Below are positions 52,837 to 61,022 of a DNA stretch of 64,000 nt, piece by piece. Numbering within the stretch: the stretch's first letter is position 1; every line of letters starts with the position of its first letter. This DNA is from Algoriphagus sp. PAP.12 (lineage in GTDB: Bacteria; Bacteroidota; Bacteroidia; Cytophagales; Cyclobacteriaceae): NCBI RefSeq assembly GCF_026652115.1, contig NZ_JAPPSQ010000002.1:186001-250000 (forward strand), written 5' to 3'. The notes beneath the pieces are model-generated. The model ran no database searches. It was not told the DNA's origin and saw only the letters and a list, made by a program, of their open reading frames with translations. Position numbers and translations under genes: made by a program.

Positions 52837-53841
52837 TTAATTTGGATTCGTTTCCCCAATTCCAAATGCCTTTTTTGGGTTTTCTATTAAAAGTAAATTC
52901 CATTCTTTTTGTGTCCATCCCACCTCACTTAATGCTGGCATTAACTTTTTAAAAATGCTAGTGAAAGGTTGTAAATTTCCACCATCTGGCTTCCCTGGAT
53001 CGTACCAACCAGCATCATGTGAAATCAAAATATGATCTAAAATTCCATTTTCCTTTGCAAATTGAAGCCTCTCCACATACTCATCAGTGCCCCATCCAAT
53101 CCCATCTAAACTAATCCAAACACCTTTTGCGGCGGCGATTTGATAGTTCTGAAAGTTTTGTTCTGCCTGAGCATGCACCCAAACAAAGGCGGATGGCCTG
53201 ACTCCCATTTCTTCCAAAATCTCAACTTCCTGACGGGCTGTATTCCAGCTTCCGGTATGTGAGACAATTTGAAGCCCTGTTTGCAGATGCGTGATTCCTG
53301 CGGCCTTCACCAATTTAGCATCTACATCTCTCAAGGGTTCTTCTTCATTGACAGAAATCTTAATAAATCCCGGTTTGATTCCTGTTCCCTCTATCCCCTT
53401 ATGAAATTCTGAAATCCACCTCTTCGCCAATTCCTTTTCACTTTCTTCAAATACAAAATCCGGTAAATATTTCCCTCCCACGGCACCGTAAAATCCTGTA
53501 TTGGTTACAAATTGAATCCCTGATTTCTCACTTAATTCCTTCAGCAATATGGGATCTTTTGCTAAATAAGATGGAGTACAGTCGAATATGGTCTTTACCC
53601 CAAATTGCTTCACTTCAAGCAGATATGGAAGGACTTTATCGACGACGGATTCACGATTATATCGATTCAATAAAACTGAGTCAGCTCCAATAAAATCTAC
53701 CAACATATGCTCATGGATCAAAGTCAATCCCATTGAATCAATGGGAAGCTTTCTATCTACTGTGTGTATTATTCTAATTTCCTGACTAGGGCTCTGTAAC
53801 AGGAAGTTGAGGAAAAAGAATAGAAATAAGCCGTAATTCAA
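52837..53841 (-). CDS. Phosphotriesterase-family metal hydrolase, exported
   Basis: The 334-residue protein has a short signal-like start (LFLFFFLNFLLQSPSQE). The amidohydrolase metal set is complete: LIHEHMLVDF (HxH), GFIKISVNEEE (Lys, usually carbamylated), IVSHTGSWNTA (His), VWVHAQAEQ (His) and LISHDAGWYDP (Asp). Phosphotriesterase-related proteins mostly hydrolyse lactones or esters; the substrate here is not known. The start is a TTG at 53841, since no ATG is found before the signal segment. It stands alone, with no terminator hairpin seen in the four bases to its neighbour. Confidence 0.82.
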   Translation of the reverse strand: MNYGLFLFFFLNFLLQSPSQEIRIIHTVDRKLPIDSMGLTLIHEHMLVDFIGADSVLLNRYNRESVVDKVLPYLLEVKQFGVKTIFDCTPSYLAKDPILLKELSEKSGIQFVTNTGFYGAVGGKYLPDFVFEESEKELAKRWISEFHKGIEGTGIKPGFIKISVNEEEPLRDVDAKLVKAAGITHLQTGLQIVSHTGSWNTARQEVEILEEMGVRPSAFVWVHAQAEQNFQNYQIAAAKGVWISLDGIGWGTDEYVERLQFAKENGILDHILISHDAGWYDPGKPDGGNLQPFTSIFKKLMPALSEVGWTQKEWNLLLIENPKKAFGIGETNPN

Positions 53842-54069
53842 AGTGTGTAAGGGAGTTTTCCAGTTTAATTAATTGAGTTTTTCTAACAAAAACAAGGAAT
53901 CATAGATAAGCTGCAATTCACTATTGAATTTGATATAAATTTTAATTTACTGATAGTTAACCACTTAAAAAACCTCAAATAATTTAGAAATACGTTAAGA
54001 AAACTAAACCCTATTTCTTTTTATAAACTTCTTGGATTTTCTTGCTTTCATATTTTAAAACCAAAACTT

Positions 54070-54654
54070 ATGAAAGCTAAATTCTTTTTTATTGCAGTTA
54101 TTTCTTTTTTGTCAGCAGGTATTTTTGCCTTTGGACAAGAAACAGACAAACCTAAATTCTCTTTGGGGCTGGGAGGAACAGTTGATTCAAATGTAGATCT
54201 ATGGGGATTCAATTTGGATGCTGAATACGATATCTCTTTAGGTAAAAGATTCTCATTTGTCCCAGGAATCTCATTTTATCATTCAGTTGGTCAAACCTTT
54301 AAATATCCAGAGGGATACCCAGATAAGAATGAAGATTATTCCAGAGGTATTTTTCTAAGTTCTCTACTAAAGTATGATTTAATCCAACACAGGTCGGGCT
54401 TCAACTTGTCTCTGGGCATGGGACCAAGCTATCAATTTGGTAAAGACTCATTTCTGCTGGATCTGAATTATACCGGTCAAGGAGACCCTAATTTGATGCG
54501 ATTTACAAGAAATAGATTATTATTAAAAATAGAATTGGAAGCAGAATGGAAAACCAAGAATCCAAAAATACGAAACGGAATGGCCCTTGGATTAGTTGGC
54601 ACTCCCAATTTCTTTCCATGGTATGCTTCAGCGACTTATAAGGTAAAATTTTAA
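54070..54654 (+). CDS. Small outer-membrane beta-barrel protein
   Basis: The 194-residue protein has a signal peptide (FFIAVISFLSAGIFAFGQ). The rest is made of alternating amphipathic strands (FSLGLGGTVDSNVDLWGFNL, FSFVPGISFYHSVGQTF, FNLSLGMGPSYQFGK, ATYKVKF) as in eight-stranded OmpA/OmpX-like barrels. It is about the length of that class. The C-terminal Phe is the usual last residue of barrels. It lies alone between two minus-strand genes; the 228-base region upstream shows no recognisable element. Function is unknown. Confidence 0.75.
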   Translation: MKAKFFFIAVISFLSAGIFAFGQETDKPKFSLGLGGTVDSNVDLWGFNLDAEYDISLGKRFSFVPGISFYHSVGQTFKYPEGYPDKNEDYSRGIFLSSLLKYDLIQHRSGFNLSLGMGPSYQFGKDSFLLDLNYTGQGDPNLMRFTRNRLLLKIELEAEWKTKNPKIRNGMALGLVGTPNFFPWYASATYKVKF

Positions 54655-54657
54655 AGG

Positions 54658-55851
54658 TTACCTTAACTCATAAAAATAGAAGGTCTGGACATCTCTTTCG
54701 ATGGCGTCCGGATCTTCTCCCATCTTCGCATTTACCGAATACAAAAGTTCTTTCTTCGACTCCAATTTGATGGGCCAGTCCCCCTCCCAAAGTTTTTGAT
54801 CTTTTTTGAATATTTGATAATACTTTTTGTCCTTATACTTTTTCTCCAAGGAATTAAATTCCTCTCCGCCTACGATATTTTTTGGCAATGCATCAACCTC
54901 ATCTTGTGGCGCTGCACCTTCGTATTGGGTCAATAAATATCCATTGGAAAATGTAAAATCAACATATTGAGAACTTGCCAGTGCTTTAAAAAAACCATCA
55001 AAATTTCTTTCCTCAGTCATAGGCTGAATCTGTTTGTAATTATCCCCTGGATCCAGAGACAAATATTGATTTAGAGATAGACCCGGTAAATCATATATAT
55101 ATAGCTCAGGAGAATTTGGAAACAAAGCATACATTTTATCACCTTCGAACCTAATCAAAGGGTCCAAAGCAATATATTTCCCGGGAGTGATAGCCATTTG
55201 GCTTGATTCAGGAATAGAATCAGATGCTATCACTTCATAAGTTTCCAGATTTCTAAGAGTAATAAATGGATAGCCTACACTGAAATTTTCAGATTTGTAT
55301 AAATCTTCCATACTTTCCAATTCAGCTGAAAAAGTATATAAATAATCCTTATAAACTTCCGCGGCATTACTTCCTCCAATTCTTCTGGTCACTAAACCAA
55401 AGTCTATTTTCTTCTCCTCTATCAAATTAAAATCGAGATCATAAACGAATGAAGATGGATTAGTAATAATTAAGATTTTATCATCTCCGAAATAATCAGC
55501 CGTCGTAAAATATCTCGATTTATAGCTATCCTTCCCATCTCCAGTTCTATTGGCTACTTTCAAAATTTCTCCTTTGGAACCAACCCTCAGGAGTTCATCT
55601 GTCTGAAAATCATAAAACAAATACTCTGAACCATCATCTTTTACATCAATCAGATAAGGTTGAACTAGCCGATCTATCACGAGGCTGTCAACCAGAACCA
55701 ACTCTGGGATTTGATTTTCAGATGTTAATTCATCCTCTTCCTTTTGTCCGGTACAAGCAAATGCCAAAATCACCCAAGCCAGGGTTTGAGATAAGGAAAA
55801 TGTGGATTTTAGGATTTGTGAAATCCTTTTAGTTTTCATAAAAACAATCAT
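54658..55851 (-). CDS. Beta-propeller-like lipoprotein (second of a tandem pair)
   Basis: The 397-residue protein has a long signal part with an AFACTGQ lipobox. The mature part starts with ELVLVDSLVIDRLVQPYLIDV followed by GSEYLFYDFQTDELL, repeated beta segments, YIALDPLIRFEGDKMYALFP and SPELYIYDLPGL. The upstream neighbour has the same phrases, so the two are paralogues. The sequence suggests a six-bladed propeller of the kind found in Bacteroidota families DUF4221 or DUF5128; this is a pattern guess. Its ATG at 55851 overlaps the stop of the upstream gene (ATGA); an alternative start is 55839. Confidence 0.65.
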   Translation of the reverse strand: MIVFMKTKRISQILKSTFSLSQTLAWVILAFACTGQKEEDELTSENQIPELVLVDSLVIDRLVQPYLIDVKDDGSEYLFYDFQTDELLRVGSKGEILKVANRTGDGKDSYKSRYFTTADYFGDDKILIITNPSSFVYDLDFNLIEEKKIDFGLVTRRIGGSNAAEVYKDYLYTFSAELESMEDLYKSENFSVGYPFITLRNLETYEVIASDSIPESSQMAITPGKYIALDPLIRFEGDKMYALFPNSPELYIYDLPGLSLNQYLSLDPGDNYKQIQPMTEERNFDGFFKALASSQYVDFTFSNGYLLTQYEGAAPQDEVDALPKNIVGGEEFNSLEKKYKDKKYYQIFKKDQKLWEGDWPIKLESKKELLYSVNAKMGEDPDAIERDVQTFYFYELR

Positions 55852-56984
55852 TTCAACTCATAAAAATAAAGTGTCTGAACATCTTTTTCGACTGCATTGG
55901 GGTCTTCTCCAGGTTTGTAAGATGCAAAAATCAAATCTCTAAAACTTGATAATCTTACTCCCCAATCACCTTCCCACAATAACTTCCTCCCTTTGTATAC
56001 CTGATAATTATTATTGAAACGAAATTTTCTGATTATCGCCCCGCTTTCTTCACTTCCAATGTTTTCCATTGTGATTTTAGCTAGCTCATCCGTTGGAATT
56101 CCATTCTTATATGCAGCCAGCATATAGTCATTGGAGAAAACAAAATCAACATAAGGACTAGCCTTCATAATAGAGATATATGCAGTAGGATCCTTCGTTT
56201 CAGAGGGCTCAGCCTCTTTGAAATTTTCCCCCAGTGTCAAAGACCAGGAATCAATAAGTTTCAAACTTGGAATATCATACACATAAATCTCTGGTGAATA
56301 CGGGTATAGCATAAATAGCTTTCCTTCATGCAATTTGACTGTCGGTTCCATAGACATATAGAATCCAGGATCCTTAGCCATTTTACTTTCCTCTGGGATT
56401 GTATCCCGGTTAATTATTACAAAATCATCCATATCACGGATGGTAATAAAAGGGTAGGCTATGCTGTAATAATCAGCTTCCATAAGGGTTTGTCTATCCA
56501 TTTCCTCTACTGAAAAAGTAAACAAATAATTACCAATAGTTTCAAAAGCTTTGCTCCCACCGATTGTCCTTGTAGATAACTCAAAGTCATTTTTTTTCTT
56601 ATTCTTCAAGTTAAATTCTGAATCATAGGTATAAATCCCAGAAACAGTATGAACCAAAACTTCATCATCAACTCCAAATTTGGCTGCTAAAAAATAGCCT
56701 GCATCCATGCTGTTTTTTCCATCTTTAGCCAAATCAGCTGTTATCAAAATTTCACCTGATTTGCTTATTATTAAGAATTCGGAAGTCTTCCAATCATAAA
56801 ATAAAAATTCAGAATGGTCGGGTTTAACATCCAATAAATTAGGCAGTGTCAGCCGATCTATGACCAAACTATCAACAATAACCAGTTCAGGAATAGCATC
56901 AGGGTCTATTTCAGTAGAATCCTCTTTGGATTGACATGAAAAAAAAGCTAAAAAAACAATGAATAGTAAAGTGTAGTATTTCAT
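55848..56984 (-). CDS. Beta-propeller-like lipoprotein (first of a tandem pair)
   Basis: The 378-residue protein has a lipobox signal (LFIVFLAFFSCQSK, Cys17). It continues ELVIVDSLVIDRLTLPNLLDVKPDHSEFLFYDW, nearly the same as its downstream paralogue, and ends VEKDVQTLYFYELK where that one ends IERDVQTFYFYELR. The repeated segments SPEIYVYDIPSLKLIDSW and FVFSNDYMLAAYKNG suggest a propeller-like fold. No enzyme motif is visible. Lipidation would fix it to the outer membrane or periplasmic face. The upstream gap to folE is 124 bases and holds a folE terminator. Confidence 0.68.
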   Translation of the reverse strand: MKYYTLLFIVFLAFFSCQSKEDSTEIDPDAIPELVIVDSLVIDRLTLPNLLDVKPDHSEFLFYDWKTSEFLIISKSGEILITADLAKDGKNSMDAGYFLAAKFGVDDEVLVHTVSGIYTYDSEFNLKNKKKNDFELSTRTIGGSKAFETIGNYLFTFSVEEMDRQTLMEADYYSIAYPFITIRDMDDFVIINRDTIPEESKMAKDPGFYMSMEPTVKLHEGKLFMLYPYSPEIYVYDIPSLKLIDSWSLTLGENFKEAEPSETKDPTAYISIMKASPYVDFVFSNDYMLAAYKNGIPTDELAKITMENIGSEESGAIIRKFRFNNNYQVYKGRKLLWEGDWGVRLSSFRDLIFASYKPGEDPNAVEKDVQTLYFYELK

Positions 56985-57051
56985 AAAAGCTTGTTTCTTA
57001 AAACTAAAGAACTATCCAAATAAAACGTAAGAGTGCTTTCCTAAAAAATCT

Positions 57052-57085
57052 AAAAATAAAAAGCCAGGCATTCCTACCTGGCTTT
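57052..57085 (-). terminator. Rho-independent terminator after folE
   Basis: On the minus strand AAAGCCAGG pairs with CCTGGCTTT (57077-57085 with 57060-57068) around an 8-base loop, with TTATTTTTAG following. It starts 23 bases after the folE stop. Confidence 0.75.
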
Positions 57086-57108
57086 GTCGTTGGTCTAGTA
57101 TGTCCCGC

Positions 57109-57813
57109 TTATTTTTCGAGACTAATGTATTTCAAAAACTCATTTCGAGCTTGTTCGTCTTTTTCAAACTTTCCTGAATAGAAAGAGGTAACTGTTGAGC
57201 TATTGGTATCCTGAACACCTCTGGAGCTAACACACATATGGTAAGCATCCATGATCACCGCCACATCTTCTGTTCCCAAAGCTTCTTTCAACTCATTTCC
57301 AATTTGCATGGTTAATCTTTCCTGAACTTGAGGTCTTTTCGCAAAATACTGGACGATTCTATTGATTTTGGAAAGTCCAATCACATTTCCATTTGAGATA
57401 TAAGCTACGTGAGCTCTGCCATAAATTGGCACAAAGTGATGCTCGCAATGTGAATGGAACGTAATATCCTTCTCCACTAACATCTCATTGTACTTGTACT
57501 TGTTTTCAAAAAGTTTGGCAGTAGGCTTGTTTTTAGGGTTCAATCCTGCAAACACCTCTTTCACATACATTTTTGCTACTCTGTGAGGCGTACCTTTCAA
57601 GCTGTCATCAGTCAAATCCAACCCCAAAATATTCATGATTTCTCGGAAATGCTTCTCGATCAACTCAACTTTAAGATCATCGTCCATTTCGAAAGCATCC
57701 TCTCTGAGAGGAGTTTCTAAGGAGGTTCCAACATGTTCTTCACCGATTTCCTCAAATGAAGCGCGGGAGATGTTAATTCCCATCGTATTCAACAAAGTTT
57801 CTTTCTGTTTCAT
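57109..57813 (-). CDS. folE: GTP cyclohydrolase I
   Basis: The 234-residue enzyme opens GTP to dihydroneopterin triphosphate, the first step of folate and pterin synthesis. Visible features are GLDLTDDSLKGTPHRVAKMYV, FHSHCEHHFVPIYGRAHVAYI (zinc Cys and His), GLSKINRIVQYFAKRPQVQERL and MCVSSRGVQDTNSSTV (second zinc Cys). An N-terminal extension of about 50 acidic residues precedes the core. The ATG at 57813 lies 41 bases inside queD; an ATG at 57783 would overlap by only 11 and is equally possible. It follows queD in one operon. Confidence 0.94.
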   Translation of the reverse strand: MKQKETLLNTMGINISRASFEEIGEEHVGTSLETPLREDAFEMDDDLKVELIEKHFREIMNILGLDLTDDSLKGTPHRVAKMYVKEVFAGLNPKNKPTAKLFENKYKYNEMLVEKDITFHSHCEHHFVPIYGRAHVAYISNGNVIGLSKINRIVQYFAKRPQVQERLTMQIGNELKEALGTEDVAVIMDAYHMCVSSRGVQDTNSSTVTSFYSGKFEKDEQARNEFLKYISLEK

Positions 57814-58183
57814 AAAGTCGAATTATTAACTCGAGTTTCCGATCAATTTTTTCCCTTAGAATATTCCAAATAACCACTGCAATGTTCTCAGCGGTTGGGT
57901 TAAGATTCGTGAATTCATCGGTATCCAGGTTTAAATTTTTGTGATCAAATTTTCTTAAAACATGCTCCTTGATCAAATCGCTGAGCAGTTTCATATCATA
58001 TACGTATCCTGTTTCAGGATTGATTTCCCCTTTGAGGGTTACAATCAGTTCGTAATTATGTCCATGATAATGAGGATTGTTACATTTCCCGAAAACGGTC
58101 TGGTTTTTCTCCTCAGACCAATTCGGATTGTTTAATCTATGCGCTGCATTAAAATGCTCCTTACGAAATACTTTTACTTTCAT
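57773..58183 (-). CDS. queD: 6-carboxytetrahydropterin synthase (6-pyruvoyl-tetrahydropterin synthase family)
   Basis: The 136-residue protein has FRKEHFNAAHRLNNP (first zinc His), NPHYHGHNYELIVTLKG (second and third zinc His), TGYVYDMKLLSDLI and NPTAENIAVVIWN, then LYETERNFVEYDG with the catalytic Glu region. It uses dihydroneopterin triphosphate, the product of FolE, to make 6-carboxytetrahydropterin for queuosine. FolE, the enzyme that makes the substrate, is encoded next. A promoter and a hairpin lie 109 bases upstream of the ATG. Confidence 0.9.
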   Translation of the reverse strand: MKVKVFRKEHFNAAHRLNNPNWSEEKNQTVFGKCNNPHYHGHNYELIVTLKGEINPETGYVYDMKLLSDLIKEHVLRKFDHKNLNLDTDEFTNLNPTAENIAVVIWNILREKIDRKLELIIRLYETERNFVEYDGN

Positions 58184-58213
58184 TTACCTTTCCTGAACAG
58201 CAAGTGGCTCTAT

Positions 58214-58248
58214 TTTGTTTAATTTTTACTCATTAAAATCTAAACAAA
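58214..58248 (-). repeat. Inverted repeat in the queD leader
   Basis: TTTGTTT (58214-58220) and AAACAAA (58242-58248) are reverse complements, and AT-rich segments inside extend the pairing with one mismatch. It lies in the 5' leader predicted for queD-folE. It may be a structural leader element; I see no known riboswitch consensus. Confidence 0.5.
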
Positions 58249-58295
58249 TCTTCAAGTCCTTGCTTTCCAACAGATTAATTTGATTTAAAGAGGCG

Positions 58296-58326
58296 CAAAA
58301 CTAACCATATTTCTCGGCTGAGCCAA
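58296..58326 (-). promoter_or_regulatory. Promoter for queD-folE
   Basis: On the minus strand TTG (58324-58326) lies exactly 20 bases ahead of TAGTTTTG (58296-58303), matching both boxes of the Bacteroidota promoter and its spacing. Transcription would begin near 58292, giving a leader of about 109 bases before the queD ATG. Confidence 0.65.
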
Positions 58327-58483
58327 GAATCTGATTTTTTCACCAAGAATGGAACGAAAAGCACCCCATTCTTAGTTCCCCTAATTAGTAACCCGGAATT
58401 CTGACAAGAATCATAAACTTCTACTAATCAGAATTTTGATCAAAACAATAATTGGCTTTAACTTTGCTATTCACCCTGAGCAT

Positions 58484-59164
58484 ATGCTAAAACTACCTAT
58501 TCTGTTTCTGGTCTTCAGCTTACTCACCCTATCTGAACCGGAAATTCCGACTCATACCTATACCCCATCTACAGAGAAATCTGAAGGAGTTTATGATAGA
58601 CTTCTTAATCTTTCAGCAGCCTTGCCTTCCAAGCAAGTGTTTGATTTGGCAGCAAATGGTTGGGAAAAACTCCAAGGAAACATTAACAACCCTATTTTAA
58701 CCATCATTGATTTCAGCTTGCCTTCTACCGAAAAGCGTATGTGGGTCATTGATATGAATGCAGCAAAAGTTTTGTTGAACACAGTAGTTTCTCATGGAAG
58801 AAATTCAGGTCAATTGATGGCCAAATCCTTTTCCAATCAGCCTGAGTCTTTTAAAAGCAGTCTGGGTTTCTATAAAACCGCTGAAACTTATTTTGGTAAA
58901 CATGGCTATTCACTTCGATTAGACGGTTTAGAAAAAGGATTCAATGATCAGGCTAGAAATCGTGCCATCGTCATTCATGGCGCGGATTATGCCAAAGAGG
59001 AATTTGCAGCAGCTACAGGTAGATTAGGTAGAAGCCTAGGTTGCCCAGCCCTTCCCTCTGAGATTTCAAAAGAAGCGATCGATTATATCAAAGAAGGATC
59101 ATTGCTTTTTGTATTTGGCAACGACCCTTCCTATCTGCAGGCCTCAGCTTTACTTCAGCCTTAA
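58484..59164 (+). CDS. Murein L,D-transpeptidase catalytic domain protein (YkuD_2 type), exported
   Basis: I start at the ATG 58484 (MLKLPILFLVFSLLTLSEPE), which gives a signal peptide; an earlier TTG lacks support. The 226-residue protein has MWVIDMNAAKVLLNTVVSHG, SLGFYKTAETYFGKHGYSL, AIVIHGADYA and GRLGRSLGCPALP, with the catalytic Cys in S-L-G-C-P. These are the features of the YkuD_2 (PF13645-type) family, related to L,D-transpeptidases that crosslink or trim peptidoglycan. Its stop overlaps the stop of the convergent L,D-transpeptidase gene by four bases. Confidence 0.85.
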   Translation: MLKLPILFLVFSLLTLSEPEIPTHTYTPSTEKSEGVYDRLLNLSAALPSKQVFDLAANGWEKLQGNINNPILTIIDFSLPSTEKRMWVIDMNAAKVLLNTVVSHGRNSGQLMAKSFSNQPESFKSSLGFYKTAETYFGKHGYSLRLDGLEKGFNDQARNRAIVIHGADYAKEEFAAATGRLGRSLGCPALPSEISKEAIDYIKEGSLLFVFGNDPSYLQASALLQP

Positions 59165-60816
59165 GCTTTCTTCATGGCTTCTAGCACTTCGGTATCTCTT
59201 TTATAAACATCAGGTCTAAAATGGGCTTTCCCATTGGAATCTGCCCAGAAGGTCAGGTATAAAAGTGTTACCGGAACTTCCCTATTTAGATTCACTACTT
59301 CTTCTCTATCCAAATGCATGGCTTCCTGAATTTTATCTGAAGTCCAGTCATCATCCTGCAATAAGGCTTGTGCGAATTGATCTGGATATTGGATTCGGAT
59401 ACATCCATGACTCAAGGCTCTGGTTTCCCTTTCAAATAGTCCTCTCGCAGGTGTATCGTGGATATAAATATTGTAATCATTAGGAAACATAAATTTCACT
59501 AAGCCTAATGAATTACCTTGACCTGGCTTTTGTCTAATTCTGTAATTATTCGCTTCGTTTCTGATCCAATTGATCTTTTGAGGATCCACAACTTCTCCAG
59601 AACTAGAAACGACCTCCATGTTTTTCTCTGCTAAATAATTCTTGTTTTTCTGCATTGCCGGAATGATTTCTCCTTGGGTAATGGAAGGTGGAATATTCCA
59701 ATAAGGGCTGAATACGATATAGCTCATTGGAGCAGTAAATACAGGAGACTCATTGTATTCCTTCCCCACAATCACCTTGGCAGAAAGCGTCGTGTCTCCT
59801 TTGGTCAGGTAATCCAATTGGTAGTTAGCGATATTGACCAAGACCATTTCCTGATCCCAGTCCATTTCTGGCAACCACCTCATTCTCTCCATGTTGACAG
59901 AGGCTATTTCAATCAGTTTTTCAGGTGAGTCATTTAGAAAATCAGCCGTCAATTCACCAATTGCTCCATCAGGTTTCATCCCATTTTCAATTTGGTATTT
60001 TTTCAAACCATCCAGCATTACAGAATCAAACAAATTCGGATTATCTAATTTATATTCACTCAAATAACCCCAAAACTGAAGTCTCTTTCTTAAATCCGGA
60101 ACAGCTGGATCTTCGTCACCCACTTTCAAAGTTTCTTCAAATCGAACCGGCTTCCAAGTCAAAGTATCTTCTTCATTGATTGCATAAAGTTCTTTCAAGA
60201 CTTCTCTACCTTTTGTATACATAGCCAATTCAGGATAAAGGCTTTCCAAAAAGTCTTCAACATTCTCGCCATCTGCCACTTCTGCCAAAGCTTCCATTGG
60301 ATTAAATTCCTCCTTTTTAGCCGGCAACTTCCAATAATTACCTCTTTGCTTTTCGGAAACAATCCCAAACTTCAGATCATAGACTAAATCCAAAAAGGCA
60401 TCTGTCATGACCAATTCAAAATCCACCAACTCAGGAGAAGATTTAGGTTGTAGAATCTTCTTTTTATCCTGAATTTCCGTTTCTACTTTTTCAAGGAATT
60501 CATGATGATAATCGGAAGGTTTCAAACCATCATATTTTACTTCAGAGATGGCATTCAATAGATCTTCCCCCTGAGAATTGATCTTCCCATTTGTGGACCA
60601 AACCTCTTCATATCCTCGATTTTCATAAAACTCCTGAATTTCGGAAAAGTGAGTCAGCCTGATATCTTTTGATATCAAAACCTCATTTTCATTTTCCGAA
60701 ATAAATCTTGATTCGATTGCTTCAGTCAAATCAGTTCTGTTCATTCTATATACCACCCAAATCCCTGCAGCTACCAGCGCAAAAACCAGAGTAAACAACA
60801 ATGCTTTATTTTTCAT
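59161..60816 (-). CDS. Murein L,D-transpeptidase of the YcbB/LdtD type (copy 1)
   Basis: The 551-residue protein has an N-terminal membrane anchor (ALLFTLVFALVAAGIWVVY). A scaffold domain follows (KYDGLKPSDYHHEFLE), then a peptidoglycan-binding segment (PDLRKRLQFWGYLSEYKL), and the YkuD domain with the catalytic pair HDTPARGLFERETRALSHGC near residue 455-470 (His and Cys in SHGC). Such proteins form 3-3 crosslinks in peptidoglycan. The paralogue at 61023 is about the same length with the same layout. It has 206 bases upstream and no visible promoter. It meets the YkuD_2 gene tail to tail. Confidence 0.9.
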   Translation of the reverse strand: MKNKALLFTLVFALVAAGIWVVYRMNRTDLTEAIESRFISENENEVLISKDIRLTHFSEIQEFYENRGYEEVWSTNGKINSQGEDLLNAISEVKYDGLKPSDYHHEFLEKVETEIQDKKKILQPKSSPELVDFELVMTDAFLDLVYDLKFGIVSEKQRGNYWKLPAKKEEFNPMEALAEVADGENVEDFLESLYPELAMYTKGREVLKELYAINEEDTLTWKPVRFEETLKVGDEDPAVPDLRKRLQFWGYLSEYKLDNPNLFDSVMLDGLKKYQIENGMKPDGAIGELTADFLNDSPEKLIEIASVNMERMRWLPEMDWDQEMVLVNIANYQLDYLTKGDTTLSAKVIVGKEYNESPVFTAPMSYIVFSPYWNIPPSITQGEIIPAMQKNKNYLAEKNMEVVSSSGEVVDPQKINWIRNEANNYRIRQKPGQGNSLGLVKFMFPNDYNIYIHDTPARGLFERETRALSHGCIRIQYPDQFAQALLQDDDWTSDKIQEAMHLDREEVVNLNREVPVTLLYLTFWADSNGKAHFRPDVYKRDTEVLEAMKKA

Positions 60817-60936
60817 ATTCTAAAAGATTTTGCTTTTATCAACTGTCCTCTAGAATTCAAATCAAGTGCGGAATTTTGTAGAATATCAAAAAATCAGCCT
60901 CAGATCACTTGAAATGGATATTTTACTTAAAACCAA

Positions 60937-60970
60937 CAAACCCACCCAAAAATCCAATTGGGTGGGTTTG
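60937..60970 (-). terminator. Terminator after the kdsC-kdsA-ldt operon
   Basis: On the minus strand CAAACCCACCCAA pairs perfectly with TTGGGTGGGTTTG (60958-60970 with 60937-60949) over an 8-base loop, with TTGGTTTT following. It begins 53 bases after the stop of the second L,D-transpeptidase gene. Confidence 0.75.
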
Positions 60971-61022
60971 CGAATATTTTTCCCAGCATTGTGGAAAAGC
61001 TACAACAGAAATTTAATGCAAA

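Noticed and set aside
58184..58292. preQ1 riboswitch before queD
   Set aside because: I could not find the conserved preQ1 aptamer pattern in the leader; only a simple AT-rich hairpin is seen.
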